A stretch of DNA of 6,532 bases from JAJBWD01 sp041670885 (GTDB taxonomy: Bacteria; Bacillota; Clostridia; Clostridiales; Clostridiaceae), in contig JBAXYJ010000169.1 of assembly GCA_041670885.1 (NCBI GenBank), positions 1-6,532 of the forward strand, in the 5' to 3' direction. Shown piece after piece: positions 1-5,647 of this stretch. The notes under the pieces are model-generated. The model made no database searches. It was not told the DNA's origin and was given only the letters and a program-made list of their open reading frames with translations. Position 1 is the first letter of the stretch. Every line of letters starts with the position of its first letter. A program made the translations under genes and the position numbers.

Positions 1-42
1 AAAATCCTCGTGTCCCTGGTTCGATTCCTGGATTGGCCACCA
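1..42 (+). tRNA. tRNA-Phe, 3' part (5' end outside window)
   Basis: This is the 3' half of a class I tRNA, starting within the anticodon. Counting back from the encoded CCA (40-42) gives a 7-nt acceptor strand at 32-38, a T arm at 15-31 with the loop TTCGATT, a 5-nt variable region, and an anticodon stem strand TCCTC at 5-9. Bases 1-2 then fall on anticodon positions 35-36 and are both A. Anticodon NAA reads Phe or Leu codons, and the short variable region excludes the class II tRNA-Leu, so tRNA-Phe(GAA) is the inference. The first anticodon base is outside the window. The T stem has a T-T mismatch at its middle pair (17 against 29). Confidence 0.85.
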
Positions 43-47
43 TTTGC

Positions 48-121
48 GGCGCTATAGCCAAGCGGTAAGGCAGAGGTCTGCAAAACCTTCACCCCCAGTT
101 CAAATCTGGGTGGCGCCTCCA
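48..121 (+). tRNA. tRNA-Cys (anticodon GCA)
   Basis: A complete cloverleaf of 74 nt including an encoded CCA. The acceptor stem GGCGCTA pairs with TGGCGCC through one G-T wobble. The anticodon loop CTGCAAA is closed by the stem AGGT/ACCT and puts GCA at 80-82, which decodes UGC/UGU. The T arm is a perfect 5-bp stem CCCAG/CTGGG with the loop TTCAAAT. It lies 5 bases after the preceding tRNA and just before a terminator, so it is the last gene of a tRNA cluster transcribed from outside the window. Confidence 0.97.
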
Positions 122-130
122 AATAAAAGA

Positions 131-168
131 AAGCAGTTAACCGAGTGGTTGGCTGCTTCCTTTTTTTT
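131..168 (+). terminator. Intrinsic terminator of the tRNA cluster
   Basis: A 12-bp stem is formed by AAGCAGTTAACC (131-142) and GGTTGGCTGCTT (147-158), with two G-T wobbles and a GAGT loop. It is followed by CC and eight T residues (161-168). It begins 10 bases after the tRNA-Cys CCA end, so it most likely ends the tRNA transcript. Confidence 0.9.
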
Positions 169-281
169 ATATTTTTACTTTCCTGCCTGGATTTTATGCT
201 TATGAAAAGGAAATGGGAAAAAGAATTAGATAGACCTAAGAAAAAATGTAACTGGAATAAAATAAATTAATATTTTTTAAA

Positions 282-325
282 TGTCACCTAATTGTCATAA
301 TCGGGGTTTATTATTAAAGTATAGT
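282..325 (+). promoter_or_regulatory. Pho-box-like direct repeat with possible promoter
   Basis: TGTCA occurs at 282-286 and again at 293-297, an 11-bp period, with AT-rich spacers. This is the arrangement of PhoB-type boxes (consensus repeats of CTGTCA at 11-bp spacing). Downstream, TATAGT at 320-325 could be a -10 element. TTGTCA at 292-297 could serve as a -35, but it lies 22 bp away, so an activator would be needed. A weaker -10 (TAAAGT, 315-320) has a 17-bp spacer. The repeat is seen directly. Binding by a PhoB/PhoP regulator is inferred, and clostridial PhoP sites may differ from this consensus. Confidence 0.35.
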
Positions 326-335
326 AATTAACCCC
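303..335 (+). repeat. Imperfect inverted repeat, GGGG...CCCC hairpin
   Basis: GGGGTTTATTA (303-313) and TAATTAACCCC (325-335) are inverse complements at 10 of 11 positions, separated by an 11-nt loop that contains part of the candidate -10 element. It could be a DNA operator overlapping the promoter. It could instead be an RNA hairpin, if transcription starts further upstream. These two readings exclude each other for a transcript starting near 332. Confidence 0.5.
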
Positions 336-357
336 CTTTAAATATATAGTATATGAT

Positions 358-396
358 AAAAGTCAGCCCCCCCAATGCTGGCTTTTATTTTTTTTT
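358..396 (+). terminator. Strong orphan intrinsic terminator
   Basis: A 10-bp stem AAAAGTCAGC (358-367) pairs with GCTGGCTTTT (377-386) with one G-T wobble. The loop is C-rich (six C then AAT), and a near-continuous T run follows at 388-396. No gene precedes it after the tRNA terminator, so it either ends a short RNA begun near 320-335 or insulates the downstream sigma operon. Confidence 0.85.
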
Positions 397-493
397 GTTT
401 CAATAATTAATGTACTCATGGGTACCTGCCTTTTTCATTTGATGTTTATAATCAGGCTATGGGCTTTCCGTAAATCAGGTAAGTCCTTTTATT

Positions 494-520
494 TTGCCCT
501 CTGTGAAATAGAGGTATAAT
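494..520 (+). promoter_or_regulatory. Possible sigma-A promoter upstream of the sigma operon
   Basis: A consensus -10 TATAAT at 515-520 is preceded by TTGCCC (494-499), a partial -35 match with a short 15-bp spacer. The spacer carries a small inverted repeat, CCTCT (498-502) and AGAGG (510-514). This could supply basal transcription of the sigma factor gene. The -35 is weak, so the call is tentative. Confidence 0.35.
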
Positions 521-556
521 ATTTATAGAAATAATACCAAATATTTCAATTGCATC

Positions 557-584
557 TGTAACATATTTAGATATAAATCGTTTA
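557..584 (+). promoter_or_regulatory. Probable ECF-sigma promoter (autoregulatory)
   Basis: TGTAAC (557-562) and CGTTTA (579-584) are separated by exactly 16 bp. An AAC-type -35 and a CGT-type -10 at this spacing are typical of ECF sigma promoters in Firmicutes, such as those of Bacillus subtilis sigma-W and sigma-X. The site ends 24 bases before the start codon of an ECF sigma gene, which fits the usual positive autoregulation. The motif and spacing are visible. Recognition by this sigma factor is inferred. Confidence 0.6.
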
Positions 585-608
585 TTAAGTGAAGGGGGAG
601 GGGAAGCT

Positions 609-1097
609 GTGAGAAATGATCAGCTGGAAGTTTTATATAGCAGGTATTATAAAGAATTATATGTATATTCCTTTTCCCTTTGCAAAGATAATTATTTAGC
701 CCAGGACTTAGTAAATGAAACCTTTTTTAAAGCTCTGCTTTCGATAGATAATATTCAAAATTACATTAAATTTTGGCTCTTCCGGGTATGCAAAAACTTA
801 TACCTGGATTATCTGAAGAAAAATAAAAGGTTACAGGATATAGAGCTCCATATAGGGGAACTTTTTCAGGAAGACAATACTTTAGATAAAATTATAAAAA
901 GTGAAGAAAGAAAGAAGGTTTACTGTGAAGTTTTAAAGCTGCAGCAATCTTACAAGGAAATAATTATTTTATATTATTACTGCTCATTAAGCCTAAAGGA
1001 AATTGGAGTTATAGTTGGAATTTCTGAAGGTGCTGCCAGAAGCTTATTGTTTAGGGCAAGAAAAAAGTTAAAGGAAGGTTTAGAGGAGGAATATTAA
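609..1097 (+). CDS. ECF-family RNA polymerase sigma factor
   Basis: A 162-residue sigma-70 family protein of extracytoplasmic-function type: it holds only region 2 and region 4, and the length is normal for the group. Region 2 covers about residues 8-75. It includes the core-binding and -10-recognition stretch with AQDLVNETFFKAL (31-43) and the aromatic-rich segment NYIKFWLFRVCKNLYLDYL (51-69). Region 4 covers about 105-158, with the -35-binding helix-turn-helix SLKEIGVIVGISEGAARSLLFRARKKL (128-154). The start is GTG at 609, preceded by a G-rich Shine-Dalgarno AGGGGGAGGGG ending 6 bases upstream. No in-frame ATG offers a better start. The stop overlaps the next gene's ATG by one base (TAATG), showing translational coupling to its anti-sigma factor. 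Expression is probably autoregulated from the promoter at 557-584. The regulon cannot be read from this window. Confidence 0.93.
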   Translation: MRNDQLEVLYSRYYKELYVYSFSLCKDNYLAQDLVNETFFKALLSIDNIQNYIKFWLFRVCKNLYLDYLKKNKRLQDIELHIGELFQEDNTLDKIIKSEERKKVYCEVLKLQQSYKEIIILYYYCSLSLKEIGVIVGISEGAARSLLFRARKKLKEGLEEEY

Positions 1098-2269
1098 TGG
1101 ATTTTAAAGAATTGCTTCTTAAATATCAATATGGGGATGCCTCTGAGGAAGAAATTAAGCTGGTTGAAGAAGAGATAAGGAAGCATGAGGCAATAGAGGA
1201 TTATCTGTCAGAAAGCTATGATATAGGCCTTGAAAAAGATAATCGGGAGGATATTAATAAGGAAACAGCAACTGTTAAAAAAAGTGTTAATAAAAAATTA
1301 AGAAAAGTAATAATATCATCAGTTGCCATTGTATTTTCAATTATATTTATAATTTTTTATATTATTTCTCCTGTAATAAACAGTTTTTATTATAATCCCT
1401 CTGCAAAAACTGTGGGGAAGTATCAGGAGGATATATATTACGACCTGATAGCCTTTACTGAATTAAATTTACCCGGGTATGGATTGCTTGGAGCAGCTTC
1501 AGAAAAGCTGGGATTTGGAGATTATAATATATATTTTCATCGTATAAATCTTTTTACAGGAGAAGAAAAAGATATTAATGAAAAAATTAAAAAAAGTATC
1601 AGAGCAGGCAGCTTTACGGACTTTTATACAACTGATTACTTTAAATTTGACAGCATCAGGACGTCAAATAAGGATAAATATTTTATTGAAGAACAAAATA
1701 AGAAAGTTATAAACCATATAAGGAAATTAAACTCAGTTTCATATATTTCCGCCTATGTAATTTTTAAAAATGATTTGGATATGAAAAAATTATATTATTT
1801 AGTTGAAAAGTATAATAATAAGATAAGCTTTAAATGGGCGGGAGTGCGTACCGGAAACCCAGACAAGCCTGTTAATTACTTATCCGGATTTAATCCCAAT
1901 TTGAGTGATAGTTCAGTAACAACAGACATTGCAGATAAAAGCAAATATCCATTTCTTCAACTGGGTGACTGTATGACCAGTGGTTATAGAGATTCTACAG
2001 CGATAATTCCGGCAGCATATTCTGCCCACTATACATCATTATTAAGGTATATGATTGACAGGCAGAAAGCAGTTAAAGCATTAGATGTCAGCACTGCCAA
2101 AACAGATTATTATAAAAATGCCTTAAGCTATGTCCAGAAAAATGGGATAAGGACCTATGGAGTCTTAGTATATGGTGAGGCAAGGGATTTACTGGAGTTT
2201 ATTAATGATGAGAAATTAAGCAGTATAGAAATAGATAACGTATTGGCATCTAAAAAATATATAAATTAA
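1097..2269 (+). CDS. Transmembrane anti-sigma factor (Sigma_reg_N / Sigma_reg_C type)
   Basis: A 390-residue single-pass membrane protein and the presumed inhibitor of the sigma factor encoded just before it. A charged cytoplasmic N-terminal segment (1-70) opens with FKELLLKYQYGDASEEEIKL, typical of this clostridial/bacillar family. It has no cysteine, so it is not a zinc-binding anti-sigma domain. One hydrophobic helix spans about 71-91. The remaining 300 residues would lie outside the cell. About residues 215-385 resemble the sigma-factor-regulator C-terminal domain: YVIFKNDLD (221-229), FKWAGVRTG (245-253), GFNPN (264-268), and a final section with YVQKNGIRTYGVLVYG (345-360) and SSIEIDNV (375-382). 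The gene has a Shine-Dalgarno GGAGGA inside the end of the sigma gene and overlaps it by one base. The external domain presumably senses an envelope signal. The signal and any protease step are unknown. Confidence 0.85.
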   Translation: MDFKELLLKYQYGDASEEEIKLVEEEIRKHEAIEDYLSESYDIGLEKDNREDINKETATVKKSVNKKLRKVIISSVAIVFSIIFIIFYIISPVINSFYYNPSAKTVGKYQEDIYYDLIAFTELNLPGYGLLGAASEKLGFGDYNIYFHRINLFTGEEKDINEKIKKSIRAGSFTDFYTTDYFKFDSIRTSNKDKYFIEEQNKKVINHIRKLNSVSYISAYVIFKNDLDMKKLYYLVEKYNNKISFKWAGVRTGNPDKPVNYLSGFNPNLSDSSVTTDIADKSKYPFLQLGDCMTSGYRDSTAIIPAAYSAHYTSLLRYMIDRQKAVKALDVSTAKTDYYKNALSYVQKNGIRTYGVLVYGEARDLLEFINDEKLSSIEIDNVLASKKYIN

Positions 2270-2301
2270 GGAGATTTAAAAAACGTTTATAGGAGGTTCT
2301 T

Positions 2302-2826
2302 ATGAAAATTTATAAAAAGCTAATAGGGCTGATGCTGCTGATCAGTATGCTATTTACATTATGTTCCTGTGCTGATTCAAAAGAAAAACAGGTTATAAAA
2401 AAATTCATAACTCAGTATTATACTATTGAAGATTATACTTCTATTGATTTAGATAATGTAAGGCGGGGATACCCTGATGACAAATATACTCAAAGCTTCA
2501 AAGATATGATGACACCAAAACTGTTTAAATATTTCATTTTAGATATGCGGCATGAATCTTATATGAATTATGCAGTAGTTAAAGGGCTGAACATTAAAGT
2601 AAAAAATATAAAAATTGATAAGTATACTGAAAATACTGAGGGAACGGTTGTCTATAATTATGAAGGAACTCTGGAGATAAATAAGGTATCTAGGAATGAA
2701 ATTAAGGAAGAAGATATTAACGGTCAGATTACTGTTATTAAATCAGATGATGATAAATTTCTTATATATCAGTTTAATAAGATGAATACTGACACAATCG
2801 TCGACATAATAAGATCAATAAATTAA
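2302..2826 (+). CDS. Small lipoprotein of unknown function, third gene of the sigma operon
   Basis: A 174-residue protein with a clear lipoprotein signal: basic start MKIYKK, hydrophobic stretch (about 7-20) and lipobox L-C-S-C. Cys23 is the likely lipidated residue, giving a membrane-anchored protein of about 150 residues on the outer face. The mature part is polar. It has a helical-looking N-terminal portion (KQVIKKFITQYYTIEDYTS) followed by alternating strand-like segments (LNIKVKNIKIDKY, GTVVYNYEGTLEI, GQITVIKSDDDKFLIYQF). That pattern recalls small NTF2-like or similar alpha+beta domains, but I do not recognise the family. Shine-Dalgarno AGGAGG at 2291-2296 is ideally spaced. It follows the anti-sigma gene by 32 bases with no terminator, so it is co-transcribed, and it may be a sensor partner or a target of the sigma system. 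Confidence 0.85.
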   Translation: MKIYKKLIGLMLLISMLFTLCSCADSKEKQVIKKFITQYYTIEDYTSIDLDNVRRGYPDDKYTQSFKDMMTPKLFKYFILDMRHESYMNYAVVKGLNIKVKNIKIDKYTENTEGTVVYNYEGTLEINKVSRNEIKEEDINGQITVIKSDDDKFLIYQFNKMNTDTIVDIIRSIN

Positions 2827-2830
2827 TAAG

Positions 2831-2867
2831 AAAGAGTGGGAAATATAGTGATTCCCCACTCTTTTTT
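2831..2867. terminator. Terminator between converging operons
   Basis: A 10-bp perfect stem AAAGAGTGGG (2831-2840) / CCCACTCTTT (2855-2864) is extended by an AA/TT pairing across a bulged C, and T residues run to 2867. It lies between the lipoprotein gene stop and the LD-carboxypeptidase stop on the other strand. It works best for the plus strand. On the minus strand the run after the stem (CTTTCTTATT) is poorer in T, so termination there is likely but weaker. Confidence 0.85.
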
Positions 2868-2872
2868 CTCCT

Positions 2873-3799
2873 TTACCTAACTGTTCTTTCCAGCACCTCT
2901 ATATTTCCGCTGCAGCCATTTATCCTAACCTTAGCACCAATAGGAAGTGTAAGCTTCGGGTAGGAGTGGCCGCTTTGAAAATTAACTATAGTTGGTTTAT
3001 TTAGAGATAAAATCTTATCTTCAATCACCTGTTCTAATGTAAGGCTTTTTTCGTAATGGGGAAGGGAGCAGTTTGTGAACTGGCCTATTACAAATCCTGC
3101 AGCATCGGAAAGTTTTCCTGAAAGCTCCAGGGAGGTAAGCATCCTGTCAATTTTGTAGGGCTCTTCGCCGATGTCTTCCATAAATATTATATTATCCTTA
3201 AAATCAATATCATAAGGCGTTCCCATAAGGCTTACTATAAGAGCCAGGTTGCCTCCTAAGAGTTTTCCCTGTGCCACTGCTGGATTCCCAATTAATTCCA
3301 AGCTTTCGCCGAATTTATTTTCAGTATTTTCTATTGTATAGGGCTCGGTCCCGCAGGCTAAAGCCTCTCTGAAGGAGCTAAGCGATACAGGATCAAAATC
3401 AGAATTAAGCATAGGACCATGAAAGGTAACAAGGCCTGTTTTTTTATATATGGTATTTGAAAGGGAGGTAATATCGCTGAAGCCAACAAATATCTTAGGA
3501 TTCTTCTTGATTAAATCAAAATCTATAAGGGGAAGGATTCTGTTTGCGCCATAGCCTCCCCTTATGCAGAGGATCATGTCCACATCTTTATTATTAAACA
3601 TGTTATTAAGGTCAGAGGCACGGTTCTTGTCACTTCCTGCCAGATAGCCATATTTTTCGTATATATGGTCTCCTTCTAAAATATTATATCCTAAGTCTTC
3701 AAAAAAGCTTATTCCTTTTTCTATTTTGTCTTTTTCCAGAGGACTGGAGGGTGATATTATACCAATAGTACCACCAATTTTTATTTTTTTCCCTTTCAA
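2873..3799 (-). CDS. S66 family LD-carboxypeptidase (LdcA / MccF-like)
   Basis: A 308-residue cytoplasmic serine peptidase of family S66. Members cut the L-Lys/mDap-D-Ala bond of muropeptide tetrapeptides during cell-wall recycling (LdcA) or hydrolyse microcin C-like peptides (MccF). Family landmarks in order are IGIISPSSP (12-20), RGGYGANRILPLIDFDLI (80-97), GFSDIT with nucleophile Ser108 (106-111), FHGPM (126-130), LLGGNLALIVSLMGTPYDI (180-198), FMEDIGEEPYKIDRML with catalytic Glu208 (206-221), and GHS with catalytic His278 (277-279). The Ser-Glu-His triad and the usual length are intact, so it should be active. The start is TTG at 3799, directly after the corA stop codon. AAGGA in the end of corA, 10 bases upstream, is the only ribosome binding site, and the next ATG is at codon 67, far inside the fold. 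Translation is therefore probably coupled to corA. LdcA and MccF specificity cannot be separated here. Confidence 0.92.
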   Translation of the reverse strand: MKGKKIKIGGTIGIISPSSPLEKDKIEKGISFFEDLGYNILEGDHIYEKYGYLAGSDKNRASDLNNMFNNKDVDMILCIRGGYGANRILPLIDFDLIKKNPKIFVGFSDITSLSNTIYKKTGLVTFHGPMLNSDFDPVSLSSFREALACGTEPYTIENTENKFGESLELIGNPAVAQGKLLGGNLALIVSLMGTPYDIDFKDNIIFMEDIGEEPYKIDRMLTSLELSGKLSDAAGFVIGQFTNCSLPHYEKSLTLEQVIEDKILSLNKPTIVNFQSGHSYPKLTLPIGAKVRINGCSGNIEVLERTVR

Positions 3800-4747
3800 T
3801 TATAACATATCCTTTTTATTGAATATAAAAACAGCTATAAGTGAGGCAGCGATAGAAATAGTAAGTATTATAGGAAATGCATGGGGATTGTTTTCAAATG
3901 GAAGATTCTTAACATTCATGCCGTATAAGCTGTATATAAGCGTTGGAATAGAAAGAACTATGGTAACGGAAGCCAAAAATTTCATTACGATGTTCAGGTT
4001 ATTTGAAATAATTGAGGCATAGGCATCCATGGTCCCGCTTAGTATGTTGCTGTAAATATTAGCCATTTCTATAGCCTGCTTATTTTCGATGATGACATCC
4101 TCTAAAACATCTTTATCATCCGGATACTTCTGGAGCAAATCAATTTTAAGCATTTTTTCAAGAGTTATCTCATTGGATTTTAATGAGGTGGAGAAATATA
4201 CGAGAGATTTCTCCAGGGACAAAAGCTGGATTACCTCTTTATTTTTCATTGATATCTGCAGCTTTTTCTGAATCATAACGCTCTTTTTATCTATCTGTCT
4301 CAGATATACCAGGTAATATATGGCAACTCTATATAGTATCTGAAGAGTAAATCTGGACTTTTTAAACGTAAAGAAGGTTTTTATCTTTCCATCGATGAAA
4401 TCAGTTAATACCTTGCTGTTTTTAAGGCAGACAGATATAAGCATAGTGTCAGTATGTATTATGGCCAATGGGTAGGTATCATAGGTGAGTGAGTTGTCCT
4501 CCATTTCTGTAAAGGGGATGTCTACAATAAATAGCCCGGAGTTTCCCTCAAAGTCTATACGAGAAGTCTCTTCCTCGTCCAGGGCAGCTCTTAAAAACTC
4601 TATTGGAGCGCCTGCTTTTTTAGAAAGAAGTATAAGCTCCTGTTCTGTGGGTGATACCATGTTAATCCAGCAGCCTTCCTCCGGTGCATCTATCTTAATT
4701 AACTCAGGATTAGTTTCTCCTCCGGTTGTTTTATATATTGAAATCAT
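3800..4747 (-). CDS. corA: CorA family divalent cation (Mg2+/Co2+) transporter
   Basis: A 315-residue CorA-type channel, normal in length, expected to work as a pentamer in the cytoplasmic membrane. The N-terminal cytoplasmic alpha/beta domain (about 1-125, with the typical CWINMVSPTEQELILLSKKAGAP at 26-48) is followed by long charged helices (about 126-250) that form the funnel. Two C-terminal membrane helices follow, at about 255-274 and 291-309. The signature YGMN (275-278) ends the first helix and is followed by VKNLPFENN, the loop that guards the pore entrance. The tail is short and basic (NKKDML), as in the family. ATG at 4747 has Shine-Dalgarno AGGAGTG 5 bases upstream. It has its own promoter and is followed without a gap by the LD-carboxypeptidase gene. 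Magnesium versus other cations cannot be decided. No M-box riboswitch fits in the 72-base leader. Confidence 0.95.
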   Translation of the reverse strand: MISIYKTTGGETNPELIKIDAPEEGCWINMVSPTEQELILLSKKAGAPIEFLRAALDEEETSRIDFEGNSGLFIVDIPFTEMEDNSLTYDTYPLAIIHTDTMLISVCLKNSKVLTDFIDGKIKTFFTFKKSRFTLQILYRVAIYYLVYLRQIDKKSVMIQKKLQISMKNKEVIQLLSLEKSLVYFSTSLKSNEITLEKMLKIDLLQKYPDDKDVLEDVIIENKQAIEMANIYSNILSGTMDAYASIISNNLNIVMKFLASVTIVLSIPTLIYSLYGMNVKNLPFENNPHAFPIILTISIAASLIAVFIFNKKDML

Positions 4748-4777
4748 ATTATCACTCCTAAATTTAAGTATATATTC

Positions 4778-4805
4778 ATTATATATTAATAAAAAACTAT
4801 GTCTA
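4778..4805 (-). promoter_or_regulatory. Sigma-A promoter of corA-carboxypeptidase unit
   Basis: On the minus strand TAGACA (4805-4800, five of six matches to TTGACA) and a perfect TATAAT (4783-4778) are separated by 16 bp. The -10 lies about 30 bases before the corA start codon. No hairpin terminator separates it from the upstream gene ending at 4820, so read-through from that gene is also possible. Confidence 0.7.
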
Positions 4806-4819
4806 TATACAATTGAAAA

Positions 4820-5566
4820 TCAGGAGTTTTTGCCCCTTCCCAAATAGGCTTCCTCTACAAGAGACGGAGTAGTCATCATATCAATAAAGGTAAGTCCTAT
4901 TGCGATGCCTGCCTTAAGAGCGTCTGCCTTACATTTATCCGCAAGAGTTAAATCAGCAAATCTCTCCGATGGGTATATTACGCCATCATCACAAATTACT
5001 CCCACAATAGGTCGGATTACAGGTGTAAAGTCATTTCCTTCGCAGCATATTGAGTCAGTTTTTTCTATGTCTATAATGCCTGCTTCCTTAAGGTTGTGGA
5101 AAAATATTCTGTTTAGGGTACAATTGTCACCATCTATGCCCTCATATGTTTTTATATTTATGCTGGGAGCTATGATAAAAGAATAGTTTTCAATGCTTCC
5201 AATTAATTTATCTAAGTATATGCTGTCAAAGTTTAAAAGAATATCTATATTTACAGATTTTTTTAATTTAGATAAAGCTATGGCAGTAAACAGTGATACT
5301 GAAGAAATTAAATTATTTCCATGAATGCCATCTTCGTAAAAGTTGCATACAAGGAGACCCTCTTTTTTTAACCCGGATGAGGAAGCCAGATATAAAACAG
5401 CCTCATCACTCTTAATCTCAGTTAAAGTAAAGCTGTTTTCCTTTAATACATCTGAAGCAGCAGAGAATATTTTAGCCCTGTTTCCTTTGCTTTCTAAAAT
5501 ATAATCTGACAGCTTTGATATGTTCTCTTTTTTTGTGGATAGTAAACTTATGAATTCCTGTTTCAT
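4820..5566 (-). CDS. Truncated M20-amidohydrolase-like protein, probably catalytically degenerate
   Basis: A 248-residue protein whose C-terminal third resembles M20 amidohydrolases of the AbgB type: NCTLNRIFFHNLKEAG (148-163), a CCEGNDFTPVIRPIVGVI segment (174-191) in place of the usual S-x-D-x-G-x-V-x-P stretch, then SERFADLTLADKCKADALKAGIAIGLTFIDMM (200-231) and a final P-S-L-V-E-E-A. Upstream, IHGNNLISSVSLFTAIALSKL (81-101) lines up with the metal-site motif CGHNLIGxxxxGAAIAL, but Asn stands where the metal-binding His belongs, and no Glu-Glu pair is seen. The protein is about 140 residues shorter than typical members, and the dimerisation lid seems missing. The reading frame is clean, so it is a maintained short protein rather than a fresh pseudogene. 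ATG at 5566 has Shine-Dalgarno AAAGGGGTG 5 bases upstream. The relationship is by eye only. Its role is unknown. Confidence 0.6.
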   Translation of the reverse strand: MKQEFISLLSTKKENISKLSDYILESKGNRAKIFSAASDVLKENSFTLTEIKSDEAVLYLASSSGLKKEGLLVCNFYEDGIHGNNLISSVSLFTAIALSKLKKSVNIDILLNFDSIYLDKLIGSIENYSFIIAPSINIKTYEGIDGDNCTLNRIFFHNLKEAGIIDIEKTDSICCEGNDFTPVIRPIVGVICDDGVIYPSERFADLTLADKCKADALKAGIAIGLTFIDMMTTPSLVEEAYLGRGKNS

Positions 5567-5611
5567 ATAAACACCCCTTTATGGTATATTCTTCTCTAAA
5601 AATAAAATAAT

Positions 5612-5639
5612 ATTATATGGACAAAATAATATTTCAGAA
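5612..5639 (-). promoter_or_regulatory. Possible promoter of the M20-like gene
   Basis: On the minus strand a perfect TATAAT (5617-5612) is preceded, with a 16-bp spacer, by TTCTGA (5639-5634), a poor -35. The -35 is part of a palindrome, so activation or repression through that site is plausible. The predicted transcript start lies about 40 bases before the ATG. Confidence 0.35.
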
Positions 5640-5647
5640 TTTCTGAA
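5633..5647. promoter_or_regulatory. Perfect 15-bp palindrome, candidate operator
   Basis: TTCAGAATTTCTGAA is a perfect inverted repeat of 7-bp arms around a single T. It lies in the 126-bp divergent gap between the M20-like gene and gin, covering the possible -35 of the former and lying 46-60 bases before the start of the latter. Its odd symmetry and TTC-GAA arms suit a dimeric repressor. It matches the CodY box (AATTTTCWGAAAATT) at only about 10 of 15 positions, so no regulator is named. Confidence 0.5.

Larger units (their letters stand above)
169..608. other. Long intergenic region between tRNA cluster and sigma operon
   Basis: No convincing protein gene lies in these 440 bases. The longest starts seen are ORFs of about 24 codons (196-270) and 25 codons (442-519) on the plus strand, neither with a Shine-Dalgarno sequence. 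What can be supported is a direct repeat and hairpin at 282-335, a strong terminator at 358-396, a possible vegetative promoter at 494-520 and an ECF-type promoter at 557-584. The presence of a terminator with no gene before it suggests that a short untranslated RNA may be made here, or that a gene has been lost. Confidence 0.6.

Noticed and set aside
196..270. 24-codon ORF, lysine-rich, after the tRNA terminator
   Set aside because: It has no Shine-Dalgarno sequence and no clear promoter, and lysine codons are expected by chance in such A-rich DNA.
402..458. Minus-strand stretch of 18 open codons ending in KKAGTHEYINY
   Set aside because: It looked like the tail of a decayed gene reading toward the 358-396 hairpin, but it is closed by a stop upstream and too short to assign to any family.
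442..519. 25-codon ORF upstream of the sigma operon
   Set aside because: There is no ribosome binding site before its ATG, and its end coincides with the TATAAT of a possible promoter. A leader peptide cannot be supported.
3726..4022. 98-codon plus-strand open frame
   Set aside because: It lies opposite the carboxypeptidase-corA junction, whose minus-strand products show full family motifs. It has no ribosome binding site and no recognisable product.
4089..4271. 60-codon plus-strand open frame
   Set aside because: It lies entirely antisense to corA, which is certain from its GMN motif. Its composition is that of a shadow frame.
4485..4847. 120-codon plus-strand open frame, serine-rich
   Set aside because: It is antisense to the corA N-terminal domain and crosses its promoter. 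Serine and isoleucine richness is typical of the reverse of AT-rich genes.
4905..5186. 93-codon plus-strand open frame
   Set aside because: It is antisense to the M20-like gene, which has a good ribosome binding site and family resemblance. This frame has neither.
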